Below, one piece after another: positions 1-6,002 of a stretch of 6,139 nucleotides of DNA; the first letter of the stretch is position 1, and each line of letters opens with the position of its first letter. Both the position numbers and the translations under genes were made by a program. The notes under the pieces were generated by a model, which was not told where the DNA came from, did no database searches, and worked only from the letters and a program-made list of their open reading frames with translations. The stretch is from Acidobacteriota bacterium (GTDB lineage Bacteria > Acidobacteriota > Terriglobia > Acidiferrales > UBA7541). The stretch covers positions 6,012 through 12,150 of the forward strand of contig PMOP01000113.1 of assembly GCA_003161495.1 (NCBI GenBank), given 5' to 3'.

Positions 1-936
1 TCGACGCGCGTTTCTCTTTCCCCGCGATTCGTTCCCGGAGATACTTTCCGCTACGAAATGCAATTTGAGACCTCGACCGATACGACGCGATCCGGCCTCG
101 CTTCGGATCCCCAAGGCCCGTCCAGCCTGGTGGTGGATTGGAACGCGACGGTGCGCATGGAAGTTTTGCCCGCCGATCCCGGCGCGCAGGGAGGAGGTAT
201 CCGCCTGCGAACCACGTATGAGAAATCCATGGCCAGCGTGCGCAGCGATACCTTCGATCCGGCGGCTGCCGAGACGCAGCAGCAATATCACAAGCTGGAA
301 GGAAAAGTGGTCGAATTCATGCTCGATGCCGATGGAAAAGTGAAATCGGTCATGGGCCTAGAGGGAATTGTGGATTCGGAAAAAGCGGCGCAATCCGCGC
401 GCGATTGGATCGCGCACCTCAGCGCCAGCGCGGGCGCGCCCCCCGGAGGCGTTTCCCTCGGCCAAACTTGGTCTTCGGAACAGCCGGCGGATACGTTGCC
501 CATCGCCGGACTCGTCTGGCGCACCGACTCGCATTATCTTCGCAATGAGTCCTGCCGTCCGGTGAATCCTGATGTTCCAAGCGCCCCGGTCGCTGCGGAG
601 TCCCCAACGAATGCAGCGACGAATTCGCATGCTGCATCGGACTGCGCCGTGATCCTCGCGAACTTGAATTTAGTCCACGCAAAGGCGTCCCGCGACCTGA
701 CTCCGCCGGAATTCCGCAAGAACGGAGTGCAGTCGGCAGGGAAGTGGACCGGCTCGGCGCAAAGTTTGCTGTACGTCTCGCTCGCCACAGGCATGGTTGT
801 GAGCGTCACGCAATCCGGAACGGAAGAAATGGACGTGACGCTCACCTCAAACCACAACACTTCCATGCATTACGCCGGGAAAATCGCATCGCGCTCCCAA
901 GTTGCTCTCGTCGCTGACGATTCGCATGGAAAATGA
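1..936 (+). CDS. 3' part of a gene for a probable exported beta-rich protein of unknown function (5' end outside the window)
   Basis: The reading frame is open from base 1 to the TGA at 934-936, giving 311 visible residues. The first ATG (58) is probably internal: it has no Shine-Dalgarno sequence, and the codons before it read smoothly as RFVPGDTFRYEMQFET, a typical start of a folded domain. The true start and any signal peptide should therefore lie to the left. The protein is rich in alternating hydrophobic/polar stretches (WNATVRMEVL, KVVEFMLDADGKVKSVMGL, LLYVSLATGMVVSV), which suggests beta strands. It has an Ala/Pro/Thr/Ser-rich linker around 570-645 and two cysteines (556-558 and 643-645) that could form a disulfide. 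The pattern 'LEGKVVEFMLDADGKV...G...SLGQTW' loosely resembles DUF6263-like periplasmic proteins, but this is a weak resemblance and not an assignment. A degraded copy of its last 65 codons lies at 2365-2559. Coding status is secure; function is unknown. Confidence 0.85.
   Translation, partial: STRVSLSPRFVPGDTFRYEMQFETSTDTTRSGLASDPQGPSSLVVDWNATVRMEVLPADPGAQGGGIRLRTTYEKSMASVRSDTFDPAAAETQQQYHKLEGKVVEFMLDADGKVKSVMGLEGIVDSEKAAQSARDWIAHLSASAGAPPGGVSLGQTWSSEQPADTLPIAGLVWRTDSHYLRNESCRPVNPDVPSAPVAAESPTNAATNSHAASDCAVILANLNLVHAKASRDLTPPEFRKNGVQSAGKWTGSAQSLLYVSLATGMVVSVTQSGTEEMDVTLTSNHNTSMHYAGKIASRSQVALVADDSHGK
799..845. repeat. Perfect 12-bp inverted repeat inside the 3' end of the first gene
   Basis: GTGAGCGTCACG at 799-810 is the exact reverse complement of CGTGACGCTCAC at 834-845, separated by 23 bases. 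In mRNA this could form a strong GC-rich hairpin about 90 bases before the stop codon. The arms encode V-S-V-T and (D)-V-T-L-T. The same two arms occur unchanged in the decayed copy at 2422-2468. It could be a structured 3' mRNA element or a by-product of the encoded peptide; the sequence alone cannot decide. Confidence 0.7.
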
Positions 937-1130
937 TTGTCACAGATCATTTCTTGCCTCGCAATTTCGCTTTCCATGTGCCCGGGGCTTCGAGGGCCAT
1001 TCAAATTCGGAACTCTTCAATACTTAACGAGCCAATCATCGTTCTGTAATCCGGGCCTGCTATCAGGATAGGCGCGGTGCGTTGGCGTTTTGTCGAGTCA
1101 TGCTCCGTTACTTTTAAATTTGGAGGTTTC
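937..1130. other. Intergenic spacer between the first gene and the phosphoesterase gene
   Basis: These 194 bases hold no convincing gene. The first 35 or so bases resemble the bases following the relic at 2560 (both begin TTGTC and continue with ATCAT), so the duplication probably included some 3' flank. No hairpin followed by a T-run is visible. A TGTAAT hexamer at 1045-1050 is a possible -10 element for the downstream gene, but its best -35 partner (TTAACG, 1024-1029) has a poor 15-base spacing, so I do not call a promoter. Confidence 0.5.
1122..1126 (+). promoter_or_regulatory. Ribosome binding site fixing the phosphoesterase start
   Basis: GGAGG lies 4 bases before the ATG at 1131. The alternative upstream GTG at 1077 has no such signal, and starting there would place about 18 residues, including polar and charged ones, ahead of an otherwise ordinary signal peptide. 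The ATG at 1131 is therefore the preferred start. Confidence 0.8.
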
Positions 1131-2336
1131 ATGTCACCTATCCGTTGTCTGCGCACCCTGGGCACGTTTGTCCTCTTAATGACGTTGGGCTACTCCACTG
1201 CCAACGCCCAGGAAATCAAGACAGTTTTCGTCATCGCCCTGGAAAATCACAACTGGACGCAGCCGTCTCAGCTGCCGGGCGGGATCCAACAGGTTTATCA
1301 AAATACGAACGCGCCTTTCATCAACAGCCTGGTGAACGGAACGGCCTATGCCGTGATTAATGGTTCGATGGTAAACATCAGCGGGCAGGTCGCCTACGCC
1401 TCGGCGTACCATAATGTTTTGGCCACTCCCAGCGGAAACAACCCGAGCATTCATCCTTCTGAGCCTAACTATCTCTGGGCGGAAGCCGGGACCAATTTCG
1501 GCATTTTGGACGACGACGATCCCTTCAAGGACACTCCTCCGAACAGTCAGAGTACTCCGTTGCATTTGAGTAATTTGCTGACCAAGGCGGGAAAAACCTG
1601 GAAGTCGTACCAGGAAGACATCGACCTGATTACGGTCGGCTTGTCGCTGTGCAATGAAACTTTGTCACCGGATCAGTGGACCGTTCCGCTTGCCAGCTTC
1701 TCGGGACACTTGGGCTGCGGCACCTCCAATGCCTATAATCTTTCCACCCAATATAACTACGCTGCCAAGCACAATCCCATGGTGTTCTTCAATGACACGA
1801 ACGGCGGCAACGATCCGAGCACTGCCAATCCGCTGTCCTCTCACTACGCGCCGCTGCAGCAGCTGCAGGCCGATCTGGGCAACGGCACCGTGGCGGATTA
1901 CAACTGGATTACGCCGGACCAATACAATGACATGCACACCTCGCTCACCGGAGGCTACAAAGGGTTGACCGGCGATGCGGCCAATATCAAGCAGGGCGAC
2001 GACTTCCTAAGCCAGGTCGTTCCCATGATCATGGCGTCCGATGCTTACAAAAACCGCGGCGTGATTATCCTCTGGTGGGACGAATCCGAATCAGACGGCG
2101 TCGCGGGCGACAACGCGAACGATTTCAGCCACACGGTCGGCGAGATAGTTATCTCCAAGCGCGCTCATCCGAACGTGAACGGACTTCCCTACGCAAGCCC
2201 TGTCAATTTCACGCACTCCTCGGATTTACTGACCATGGAGGAAATCTTCCACGTGACTCCAATTCTGGGTGATGCGGTCAACGCCACTGACCTTTCCGAC
2301 TTGTTCCAACCCGGGGCCGTTCCGAAAAAGCCGTAA
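1131..2336 (+). CDS. Secreted phosphoesterase (PF04185 acid phosphatase / phospholipase C family)
   Basis: This 401-residue protein probably hydrolyses phosphate monoesters or diesters outside the cytoplasm. Residues 1-26 form a signal peptide: a basic start (R5, R8), a hydrophobic core at 10-21, and likely cleavage after ANA before Q27. Hallmarks of the PF04185 fold appear in order: E38-N39 just after a beta strand (FVIALENHNW), H108-P-S-E-P-N-Y, W157-K-S-Y-Q-E-D, K-H214-N-P-M-V-F-F, the P-D263-Q-Y-N-D267-M-H269 block, W-W-D317-E318, and F-T-H362-S-S followed by EEIF and a Leu-Phe ending. By analogy with Francisella AcpA, E38/N39, D317/E318 and the histidines are expected metal or phosphate ligands; the nucleophile cannot be fixed from sequence alone. 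Length is normal for the family. The N-terminal motif and overall pattern favour an acid-phosphatase-like member over a classic phosphatidylcholine phospholipase C, but the substrate is unknown. The gene stands alone, with a 194-base gap before it and the relic of a duplicated neighbour just after it. Confidence 0.93.
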   Translation: MSPIRCLRTLGTFVLLMTLGYSTANAQEIKTVFVIALENHNWTQPSQLPGGIQQVYQNTNAPFINSLVNGTAYAVINGSMVNISGQVAYASAYHNVLATPSGNNPSIHPSEPNYLWAEAGTNFGILDDDDPFKDTPPNSQSTPLHLSNLLTKAGKTWKSYQEDIDLITVGLSLCNETLSPDQWTVPLASFSGHLGCGTSNAYNLSTQYNYAAKHNPMVFFNDTNGGNDPSTANPLSSHYAPLQQLQADLGNGTVADYNWITPDQYNDMHTSLTGGYKGLTGDAANIKQGDDFLSQVVPMIMASDAYKNRGVIILWWDESESDGVAGDNANDFSHTVGEIVISKRAHPNVNGLPYASPVNFTHSSDLLTMEEIFHVTPILGDAVNATDLSDLFQPGAVPKKP

Positions 2337-2364
2337 GGAACACGGTGGAATCATGGCCTGGGCT

Positions 2365-2559
2365 TGATGGACAGGCTGGACTCAAAGGTGACCGCACTTT
2401 TTTCTCGCCACGTGCATGATCGTGAGCGTCACGTGATCCGGAACAGAAGAAATGGACGTGACGCTCACCTCAAACCGCAACACTTCCGTGCACTACACCG
2501 GGAAAATCTCATCCCGCTCCCAGGTTGCCCTCGTCCCGAACGACGCGCGCGAGAAATAG
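2365..2559 (+). pseudogene. Decayed partial duplicate of the C-terminal end of the first gene
   Basis: Bases 2365-2559 align without a gap to 742-936 at a constant offset of 1623. By hand count 130 of 156 positions match over 2404-2559, and about 23 of 39 match over 2365-2403. The copied frame is broken by TGA at 2365, 2389 and 2434, the last replacing a CAA codon, and it ends at TAG 2557-2559 exactly where the first gene has TGA. The best-kept peptide stretch is SGTEEMDVTLTSN, identical in both. Between 2437 and 2541 most differences are silent or conservative (H/R, M/V, A/T, A/S), suggesting that the copy was once under selection before it decayed. Weaker similarity may extend back to about 2344, only a few bases after the phosphoesterase stop, and forward into the 3' flank. 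No start codon, ribosome binding site or N-terminal part remains, so it is unlikely to be translated as the full family. Confidence 0.88.
2422..2468. repeat. Inverted repeat kept in the relic copy (13-bp arms)
   Basis: GTGAGCGTCACG (2422-2433) and CGTGACGCTCAC (2457-2468) are the same arms as at 799-845 in the intact gene. An extra T2434-A2456 pair extends the stem to 13 bp with a 21-base loop. None of the 24 arm bases differs between copies, while the 156-base block as a whole differs at 26 positions. Confidence 0.7.
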
Positions 2560-2815
2560 TTTGTCGTAATCATCCTACCTGGCGACTTTCCGATAAAGCC
2601 CCGTTCATCCTGCGCTTCCTGGTTTCGGTTGCGGCAAAAGCGTCTGAGGCATTCGTACGCCTTCCAGAGAGGTTCGATTAAATATTGCGGCAAAAAGATA
2701 CCGATCGTGTCGATTTCGCTGGTGGTCGTTCGACTAATGAGTAGAGGTGAGGTTAGAGCCGCCGGGCGACCGATCAGTTTTTGGAGTCGCGCAAAAGTGA
2801 GCCTGCTCGGGGATT

Positions 2816-2832
2816 GAGGCGGATGGCGCCTC
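2816..2832 (+). other. Small perfect hairpin in the leader of the next gene
   Basis: GAGGCG (2816-2821) pairs with CGCCTC (2827-2832) across a 5-base loop. An alternative overlapping pairing, GCGGA (2819-2823) with TCCGC (2834-2838), is also possible. No T-run follows, so it is not a standard terminator. Confidence 0.4.
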
Positions 2833-2850
2833 GTCCGCGAGCACGCGTCC

Positions 2851-2890
2851 GTGGCCCTATGTTTGGTGTTTTTGAGCCCTGTAGGGCCGC
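2851..2890 (+). other. Inverted repeat with a competing alternative hairpin, upstream of the secreted protein gene
   Basis: GGCCCTA (2853-2859) is the exact reverse complement of TAGGGCC (2882-2888); with one G-T pair the stem extends to 2851-2859/2882-2890. The right arm can instead pair with GCCC at 2876-2879 to form a small 4-bp hairpin (GCCC-TGTA-GGGC). Two mutually exclusive folds of this kind are a known layout for leader regulation, but here that is only an inference. It ends about 50 bases before the ribosome binding site at 2942. Confidence 0.4.
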
Positions 2891-2952
2891 GAAAGGCTTG
2901 AGATTCAAATCGGTATTAAATCGATTCAGAATCCATACCTCAGGAGGGACAA

Positions 2953-3675
2953 ATGAATAAAAAGTCGGTTGAGACAATCATACTGCGAACGCTCGCCCTG
3001 GTTGTCGTTCTGGGTGCTTCGTGGCAAGCGCATGCGCAAAAGGACAAAGTGCCGTATCCGACCAAGGCCCCGCTCGATCAGTATCTCATCGGGGATCGCA
3101 ATGCCGAGATTGCCATGGCACGCAGCGCGGCCCCCGAGGCAATATCACGCGATGCCGAGGTGTGGGTGCTCGGAACACACGGCTATGAAACCGCCGTCAA
3201 AGGCAAGAACGGTTTCGTGTGCGTCGTGGAACGGTCATGGATGTCCCCATTCGACGCCCCGGACTTTTGGAATCCCAAGCTGAGAGGTCCGATCTGCTTC
3301 AATCCGCCGGCCGCTCGAACCATCCTGCCACTCACTTTCAAGAGAACAGAGTTGGTGTTGGCCGGATTGTCTAAAGCTCAGATCATCGACGGGATCAAGG
3401 CATTCCAAATGAAAGAGCTGCCACCCTTGGAGCCCGGCGGGATGTGCTACATGATGTCGAAGCAAGGATACCTTAGCGACGTCGGCGGGAACTGGGTTCC
3501 CCATCTGATGTTTTACGTTCCGCAAACAGACGGTATGGCTTGGGGAGCAGATCTGCCTGGCTCTCCGGTTATGCTGAGCCCACAATTTCAAGGCGCTCCG
3601 GAACCTGTGACCGTTTTCATGATCCCGGTGCCCAAATGGTCGGACGGCACGGCTGCACCCATGGATGCGAACTGA
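2953..3675 (+). CDS. Secreted conserved protein of unknown function
   Basis: This 240-residue protein has a clear signal peptide: K3-K4 at the start, a hydrophobic core around 9-22, and likely cleavage after AHA (28) before Q29. The mature part contains strongly patterned blocks: AEIAMARSAAPEAIS (51-65), VWVLGTHGYETAVKGKNGF (70-88) leading to C90 and VERSW, FWNPKLRGPIC (105-115), PPLEPGGMCYMMSKQGYLSD (157-176), and NWVPHLMFYVP (180-190), ending in a strand-rich tail with PVPKWSDGT. I recall similar unnamed proteins in acidobacterial genomes but know of no function or domain name. Three cysteines (90, 115, 165) remain after export, so one disulfide is possible. No catalytic motif is evident. 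The start is well supported by AGGAGGG at 2942-2948, four bases before the ATG, which suggests efficient translation. It has no close neighbour on either side and is probably transcribed alone. Confidence 0.9.
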   Translation: MNKKSVETIILRTLALVVVLGASWQAHAQKDKVPYPTKAPLDQYLIGDRNAEIAMARSAAPEAISRDAEVWVLGTHGYETAVKGKNGFVCVVERSWMSPFDAPDFWNPKLRGPICFNPPAARTILPLTFKRTELVLAGLSKAQIIDGIKAFQMKELPPLEPGGMCYMMSKQGYLSDVGGNWVPHLMFYVPQTDGMAWGADLPGSPVMLSPQFQGAPEPVTVFMIPVPKWSDGTAAPMDAN

Positions 3676-4155
3676 CATCCGATCCTGCGGCGCAAGTCCT
3701 ATTGCTCCCAAGAATCAAAGCAAGATTTTCCACGCTCGCATTTTGTGCTGCATAGATAGCTCAACGATGCGTGAACCTGAGGCCAGCGTCCGCTTATCGT
3801 CATGTGGGGTTTCACAGGTGACTGCGCCCAAGTCCTGGCCCAACTCTCAGAGATGAGAGCCAAGGTCGATTCACAGGTAGCAGCACCTGCTGAATGAAGG
3901 ACGCCCAACTTGCACCGAGCGAATCTTCGCTCACAAAGAGTGCGGATGGAAGGATGGCGACAGAGGCGGCCCGGCTCAAACGGAAACAAATCTCTGATAA
4001 GAAAAGAAAAAACCGTCTTGACAGGAACCGGCCTTCTCATGGAAGGACTTGGGAAGTTGCCGACACGCGGGCATTTGTCAGATAGGAACTTCGAAGTCGG
4101 TTCGGGCGCACATTAAATCTGCACGCGGTGTCTAATACCGTGAGGCTTCGTCCCC
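3676..4155. other. 480-base gap without a convincing gene
   Basis: Several short open frames exist here (for example 3802-3897 and 3910-4116 on the + strand, separated by a TGA, and 3699-4040 on the - strand). None has a good ribosome binding site, a recognisable motif or a plausible protein composition. A 9-base direct repeat TTCACAGGT occurs at 3811-3819 and 3870-3878. A hairpin with a GAGA loop lies at 3844-3859. An in-frame TGA at 4141-4143 bounds the next gene. The stretch may be eroded former coding DNA or a long leader. Confidence 0.5.
3844..3859 (+). other. Hairpin with a GAGA tetraloop
   Basis: CTCTCA (3844-3849) and TGAGAG (3854-3859) form a perfect 6-bp stem closed by GAGA, a GNRA-type loop that is stable in RNA. 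No T-run follows, so it is not a classic terminator. It lies about 170 bases after the stop of the secreted protein gene and could stabilise a transcript end, or be chance. Confidence 0.35.
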
Positions 4156-5031
4156 ATGTTGCTTTCGTTGAAGCGAGCAGGTTGCGTCATTGCGGCGATC
4201 ACCGGATGGCTCCTGTTCAACTTCGTCCTTGCTTATCTGTCTTCCGTTATGCCTTCTATACCTTACACCTACACTTTCGGACCTGACTTTCCGGACCTAG
4301 TATTGGCGGTAGTCTTCCTGTCCGGCAATCTCCTGATTATTCCTTTCTCCCTGATCTACTACCGGCACAGGCGACGCGACCGCTGGATTCAGGAGGAGGC
4401 AGAGAGATGGCTCGCAAAGCGTTCCGCGCAGTCGGGAACACCAGTTAGCATTTGGTCTAGCAAAATGCGCCGTAGGCTGCTCTGGCTGCCAAGTCTCTTT
4501 GCCTTGGCAGTCTTTCTCTTTGAGCCTGAGGCTATGGGGATCGTTTCGCATATTCTCAACCGCCAATCCCATGACCTGAACGACCACCGTCTGCATTTGC
4601 CGTTTACTTCGTTCGTCCGCAGTTATGGGAATTTATATGTGAATGCGCTGATCGGTAGGGGAATAGGTCGTGTTGGGATTCTCCAGTATTGGCAAAAGGA
4701 ACCACAGCTGTCGTCACTGTTTTTCTACGCCATTCGAAACCCTCGACTTGATCACGACCGGGATTGGTTTTTGACAAGCGACAACGTTCGTTCAAGGAAA
4801 ATCGTGTCTTTCGGGAGTGAGATGATGACGTGCGCTGATGTCACGTCCAATCTGGATGCATCGGAATCCAAACTGGTCCACATTATGTGCCTCTCCTCGA
4901 ATAACGACGTTAGTGCCGATTTTTATGGTTTGCTCACCGACCTAAATATTTTTTATGAAGTGTTGAAGACTTCAACCGAACTGCCAACGATTCGAATATT
5001 TCAGTCGCTACCGCCAAGAGCGCCGGAATAG
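4156..5031 (+). CDS. Membrane-anchored protein of unknown function with three membrane segments and a large extracytoplasmic domain
   Basis: This 291-residue protein has three hydrophobic segments at about 9-32, 47-69 and 108-123. The stretch between the second and third is strongly basic (RHRRRDR at 70-76, RRR at 105-107), so by the positive-inside rule it faces the cytoplasm, placing residues from about 125 to 291 outside. The outer domain has recognisable blocks: GRGIGRVGILQYW (167-179), SSLFFYAIRNP (186-196), SRKIVSFGSEMMTC (213-226), VHIMCLSSNND (241-251) and a distinctive end, LPTIRIFQSLPPRAPE. C226 and C245 could form a disulfide. I recall similar unnamed acidobacterial proteins but no assigned function, and no enzyme motif is visible. 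ATG 4156 is the first start after an in-frame TGA at 4141; the only Shine-Dalgarno candidate, GAGG at 4142-4145, is 10 bases away, so translation may be weak. Its base composition appears less GC-rich than that of the flanking genes. It stands alone, with gaps above 400 bases on both sides. Confidence 0.85.
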   Translation: MLLSLKRAGCVIAAITGWLLFNFVLAYLSSVMPSIPYTYTFGPDFPDLVLAVVFLSGNLLIIPFSLIYYRHRRRDRWIQEEAERWLAKRSAQSGTPVSIWSSKMRRRLLWLPSLFALAVFLFEPEAMGIVSHILNRQSHDLNDHRLHLPFTSFVRSYGNLYVNALIGRGIGRVGILQYWQKEPQLSSLFFYAIRNPRLDHDRDWFLTSDNVRSRKIVSFGSEMMTCADVTSNLDASESKLVHIMCLSSNNDVSADFYGLLTDLNIFYEVLKTSTELPTIRIFQSLPPRAPE

Positions 5032-5442
5032 TAGGCCAAGTTGGAAAAGTTTCAAAATCCCAGCGCCCTATAAGTTCTATAAAAGTAAAAGTCAAGAAAA
5101 ACACTTCACCGGCCGCCGGATAGTTTCTGACTTTCCAGCCCTCCTGAACGAGCGCGAATGGTTTTGGTCTTCCGCCCCGTGGACTTCAACACACGCTTTG
5201 ATCGTATCGTCGCCATAAAAGTTTTCCCAACGCATCTCCCAGATTGTTTCGGAAGGAGTAAGGAGCGCGGGCGCTGAGATTGCAGAAACCGAAGGGCTTG
5301 GTGTAACGTCTGGAAGGAAGGCAGGTTCTGGATCGCCCAAGTGAAATCATTGCGCTTGTATGAACATGACCGCGCGAATATCCGAGTGATGGCCGTGACG
5401 CGCACCCATGAGAACGCTCACCCATAAGGGAGGAGTAATCGA
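5032..5442. other. 411-base gap upstream of the DUF6152-type gene
   Basis: No gene can be supported with confidence. The first 70 bases are AT-rich and contain TATAAG (5069-5074) and TATAAA (5078-5083), which look like -10 elements but lack a well-spaced -35. The middle carries a possible minus-strand gene remnant (5092-5340). The last part ends in the strong ribosome binding site of the next gene (AGGAG at 5431-5435). Confidence 0.45.
5092..5340 (-). other. Possible small minus-strand open frame or gene remnant (82 codons)
   Basis: Read on the minus strand, an open frame from TTG (5340) to TGA (5094-5092) encodes 82 residues. Its second half (MRWENFYGDDTIKACVEVHG and following) has a plausible protein-like composition, unlike most random frames here. 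Against it: the start is TTG with no ribosome binding site, an in-frame stop lies just upstream, and I recognise no family. It could be the 3' remnant of a larger gene oriented opposite to its neighbours, or chance. Confidence 0.2.
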
Positions 5443-5877
5443 ATGAAGAATAAGCGAATGGCGCCTTTTTTCGTATCGCTTGCGGCTCTGCTGCTCGCGA
5501 GTCCCGCGCTGGCGCACCATGGTTTTGCCGGCCGCTACGACGAGGAACATCCAGTTACCGTGCAAGGCGTTGTGGTGGATTTTGAATTTGTGAACCCGCA
5601 TTCGGCAATTATTTTTGAAGCGAAGGATCAGAACGGCGCCATGCAACGGTGGCATGCCGAACTCAGCGGCGCCTACGCGTTGCGCAGGGCCGATGGCTGG
5701 GATCGTGACACGCTGAAGCACGGGGACAAAATCACCATCATTGGGCCACGCAACAAGAACGGCTCCAACGACATGAACCTTTCTCACGAGAGCAAGATCA
5801 CCGTGACGGACACGGGGAAAGTCATCCACAACAGTATTAAGGCTGAGCAAGCCCCGCCGGCAACACCGGCGAACTAG
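5443..5877 (+). CDS. DUF6152-type small periplasmic protein
   Basis: This 144-residue exported protein has a textbook signal peptide: basic start (K2, K4, R5), hydrophobic core around 8-19, and ALA at 22-24 followed by the H25-H26-G-F-A beginning of the mature chain. The rest matches the DUF6152 pattern as I know it: a DEEHPVTVQGVV strand, the NPH motif (51-53), a W-H-A-E-L strand (70-74), a R-R-x-x-G-W segment (81-86), LKHGDKITIIG (91-101) and a G-S-N turn (107-109). The family is common in Acidobacteriota and Proteobacteria; its role is unknown, though the paired His residues at the mature N-terminus and the NPH motif make metal or cofactor binding worth considering. The C-terminal tail is Ala/Pro-rich and probably disordered. 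AGGAG at 5431-5435, seven bases before the ATG, supports this start over the internal ATG at 5458. The next gene begins 125 bases downstream in the same direction. Confidence 0.9.
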   Translation: MKNKRMAPFFVSLAALLLASPALAHHGFAGRYDEEHPVTVQGVVVDFEFVNPHSAIIFEAKDQNGAMQRWHAELSGAYALRRADGWDRDTLKHGDKITIIGPRNKNGSNDMNLSHESKITVTDTGKVIHNSIKAEQAPPATPAN

Positions 5878-6002
5878 GGTCGTCTTCGAGATCGCGCTTT
5901 CGCTTTGCGGCGGGGGACGTGGCGCGGAGTGGCTCTTTTTCCCGCTGGGGCCCTGAGGTAGTTTGTCTATTTTGTCCAGCGCTTGCCGGAAGGAGTTGTG
6001 CG
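5878..6002. other. Spacer between the last two genes
   Basis: The 125 bases contain a weak stem AGTGG/CCGCT (one G-T pair) enclosing a T-rich loop near 5929-5956, which is not a convincing terminator. The absence of a clear terminator and the shared direction leave co-transcription of the two flanking genes possible. Confidence 0.4.
5988..5995 (+). promoter_or_regulatory. Ribosome binding site of the last, partial gene
   Basis: GGAAGGAG ends seven bases before the ATG at 6003. This near-ideal signal and spacing is the main support, with the signal peptide, for calling the truncated gene that follows. Confidence 0.75.

Larger units (their letters stand above)
2560..2952. other. Non-coding stretch upstream of the secreted protein gene
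   Basis: No convincing gene is present in these 393 bases. Short open frames on both strands lack ribosome binding sites and recognisable motifs. An 11-base direct repeat TTGCGGCAAAA occurs at 2629-2639 and 2685-2695. The part nearest the next gene carries two hairpins (2816-2832 and 2851-2890) and, at 2923-2933, a short perfect palindrome GATTC-A-GAATC just before the ribosome binding site. The region probably holds the promoter and leader of the next gene, but no good -35/-10 pair stands out. Confidence 0.5.

Noticed and set aside
1090..1118. TTGTCG-17-TTTAAA as a promoter for the phosphoesterase gene
   Set aside because: Transcription would start inside or after the ribosome binding site at 1122-1126, leaving no usable leader.
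1077..1130. Upstream GTG start for the phosphoesterase at 1077
   Set aside because: It has no ribosome binding site, and it would place 18 residues in front of a complete signal peptide that begins at the well-signalled ATG at 1131.
2629..2695. 11-base direct repeat TTGCGGCAAAA as target-site or attachment-site duplication
   Set aside because: Only 45 bases lie between the copies and there are no terminal inverted repeats, transposase or integrase remnants.
3699..4040. 113-codon minus-strand open frame in the gap before the membrane protein gene
   Set aside because: It has no ribosome binding site or family motif, its composition is rich in Arg, Ser and Cys as is typical of chance frames in GC-rich DNA, and it has no support from context.
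3802..4116. Two + strand frames (3802-3897 and 3910-4116) in the same phase separated by one TGA, as a possible broken gene
   Set aside because: Neither half resembles a known protein and there is no ribosome binding site; a single separating stop is expected by chance in this composition.
5389..5408. Short stretch resembling the duplicated segment (16 of 20 bases like 828-847)
   Set aside because: Similarity does not continue on either side, and in this frame the surrounding peptide is unlike the first gene's C-terminus; it is most likely coincidence.
5347..5850. 167-codon open frame on the minus strand
   Set aside because: It lies almost wholly antisense to the DUF6152-type gene, which has a signal peptide, a strong ribosome binding site and family motifs; the minus frame has none of these.
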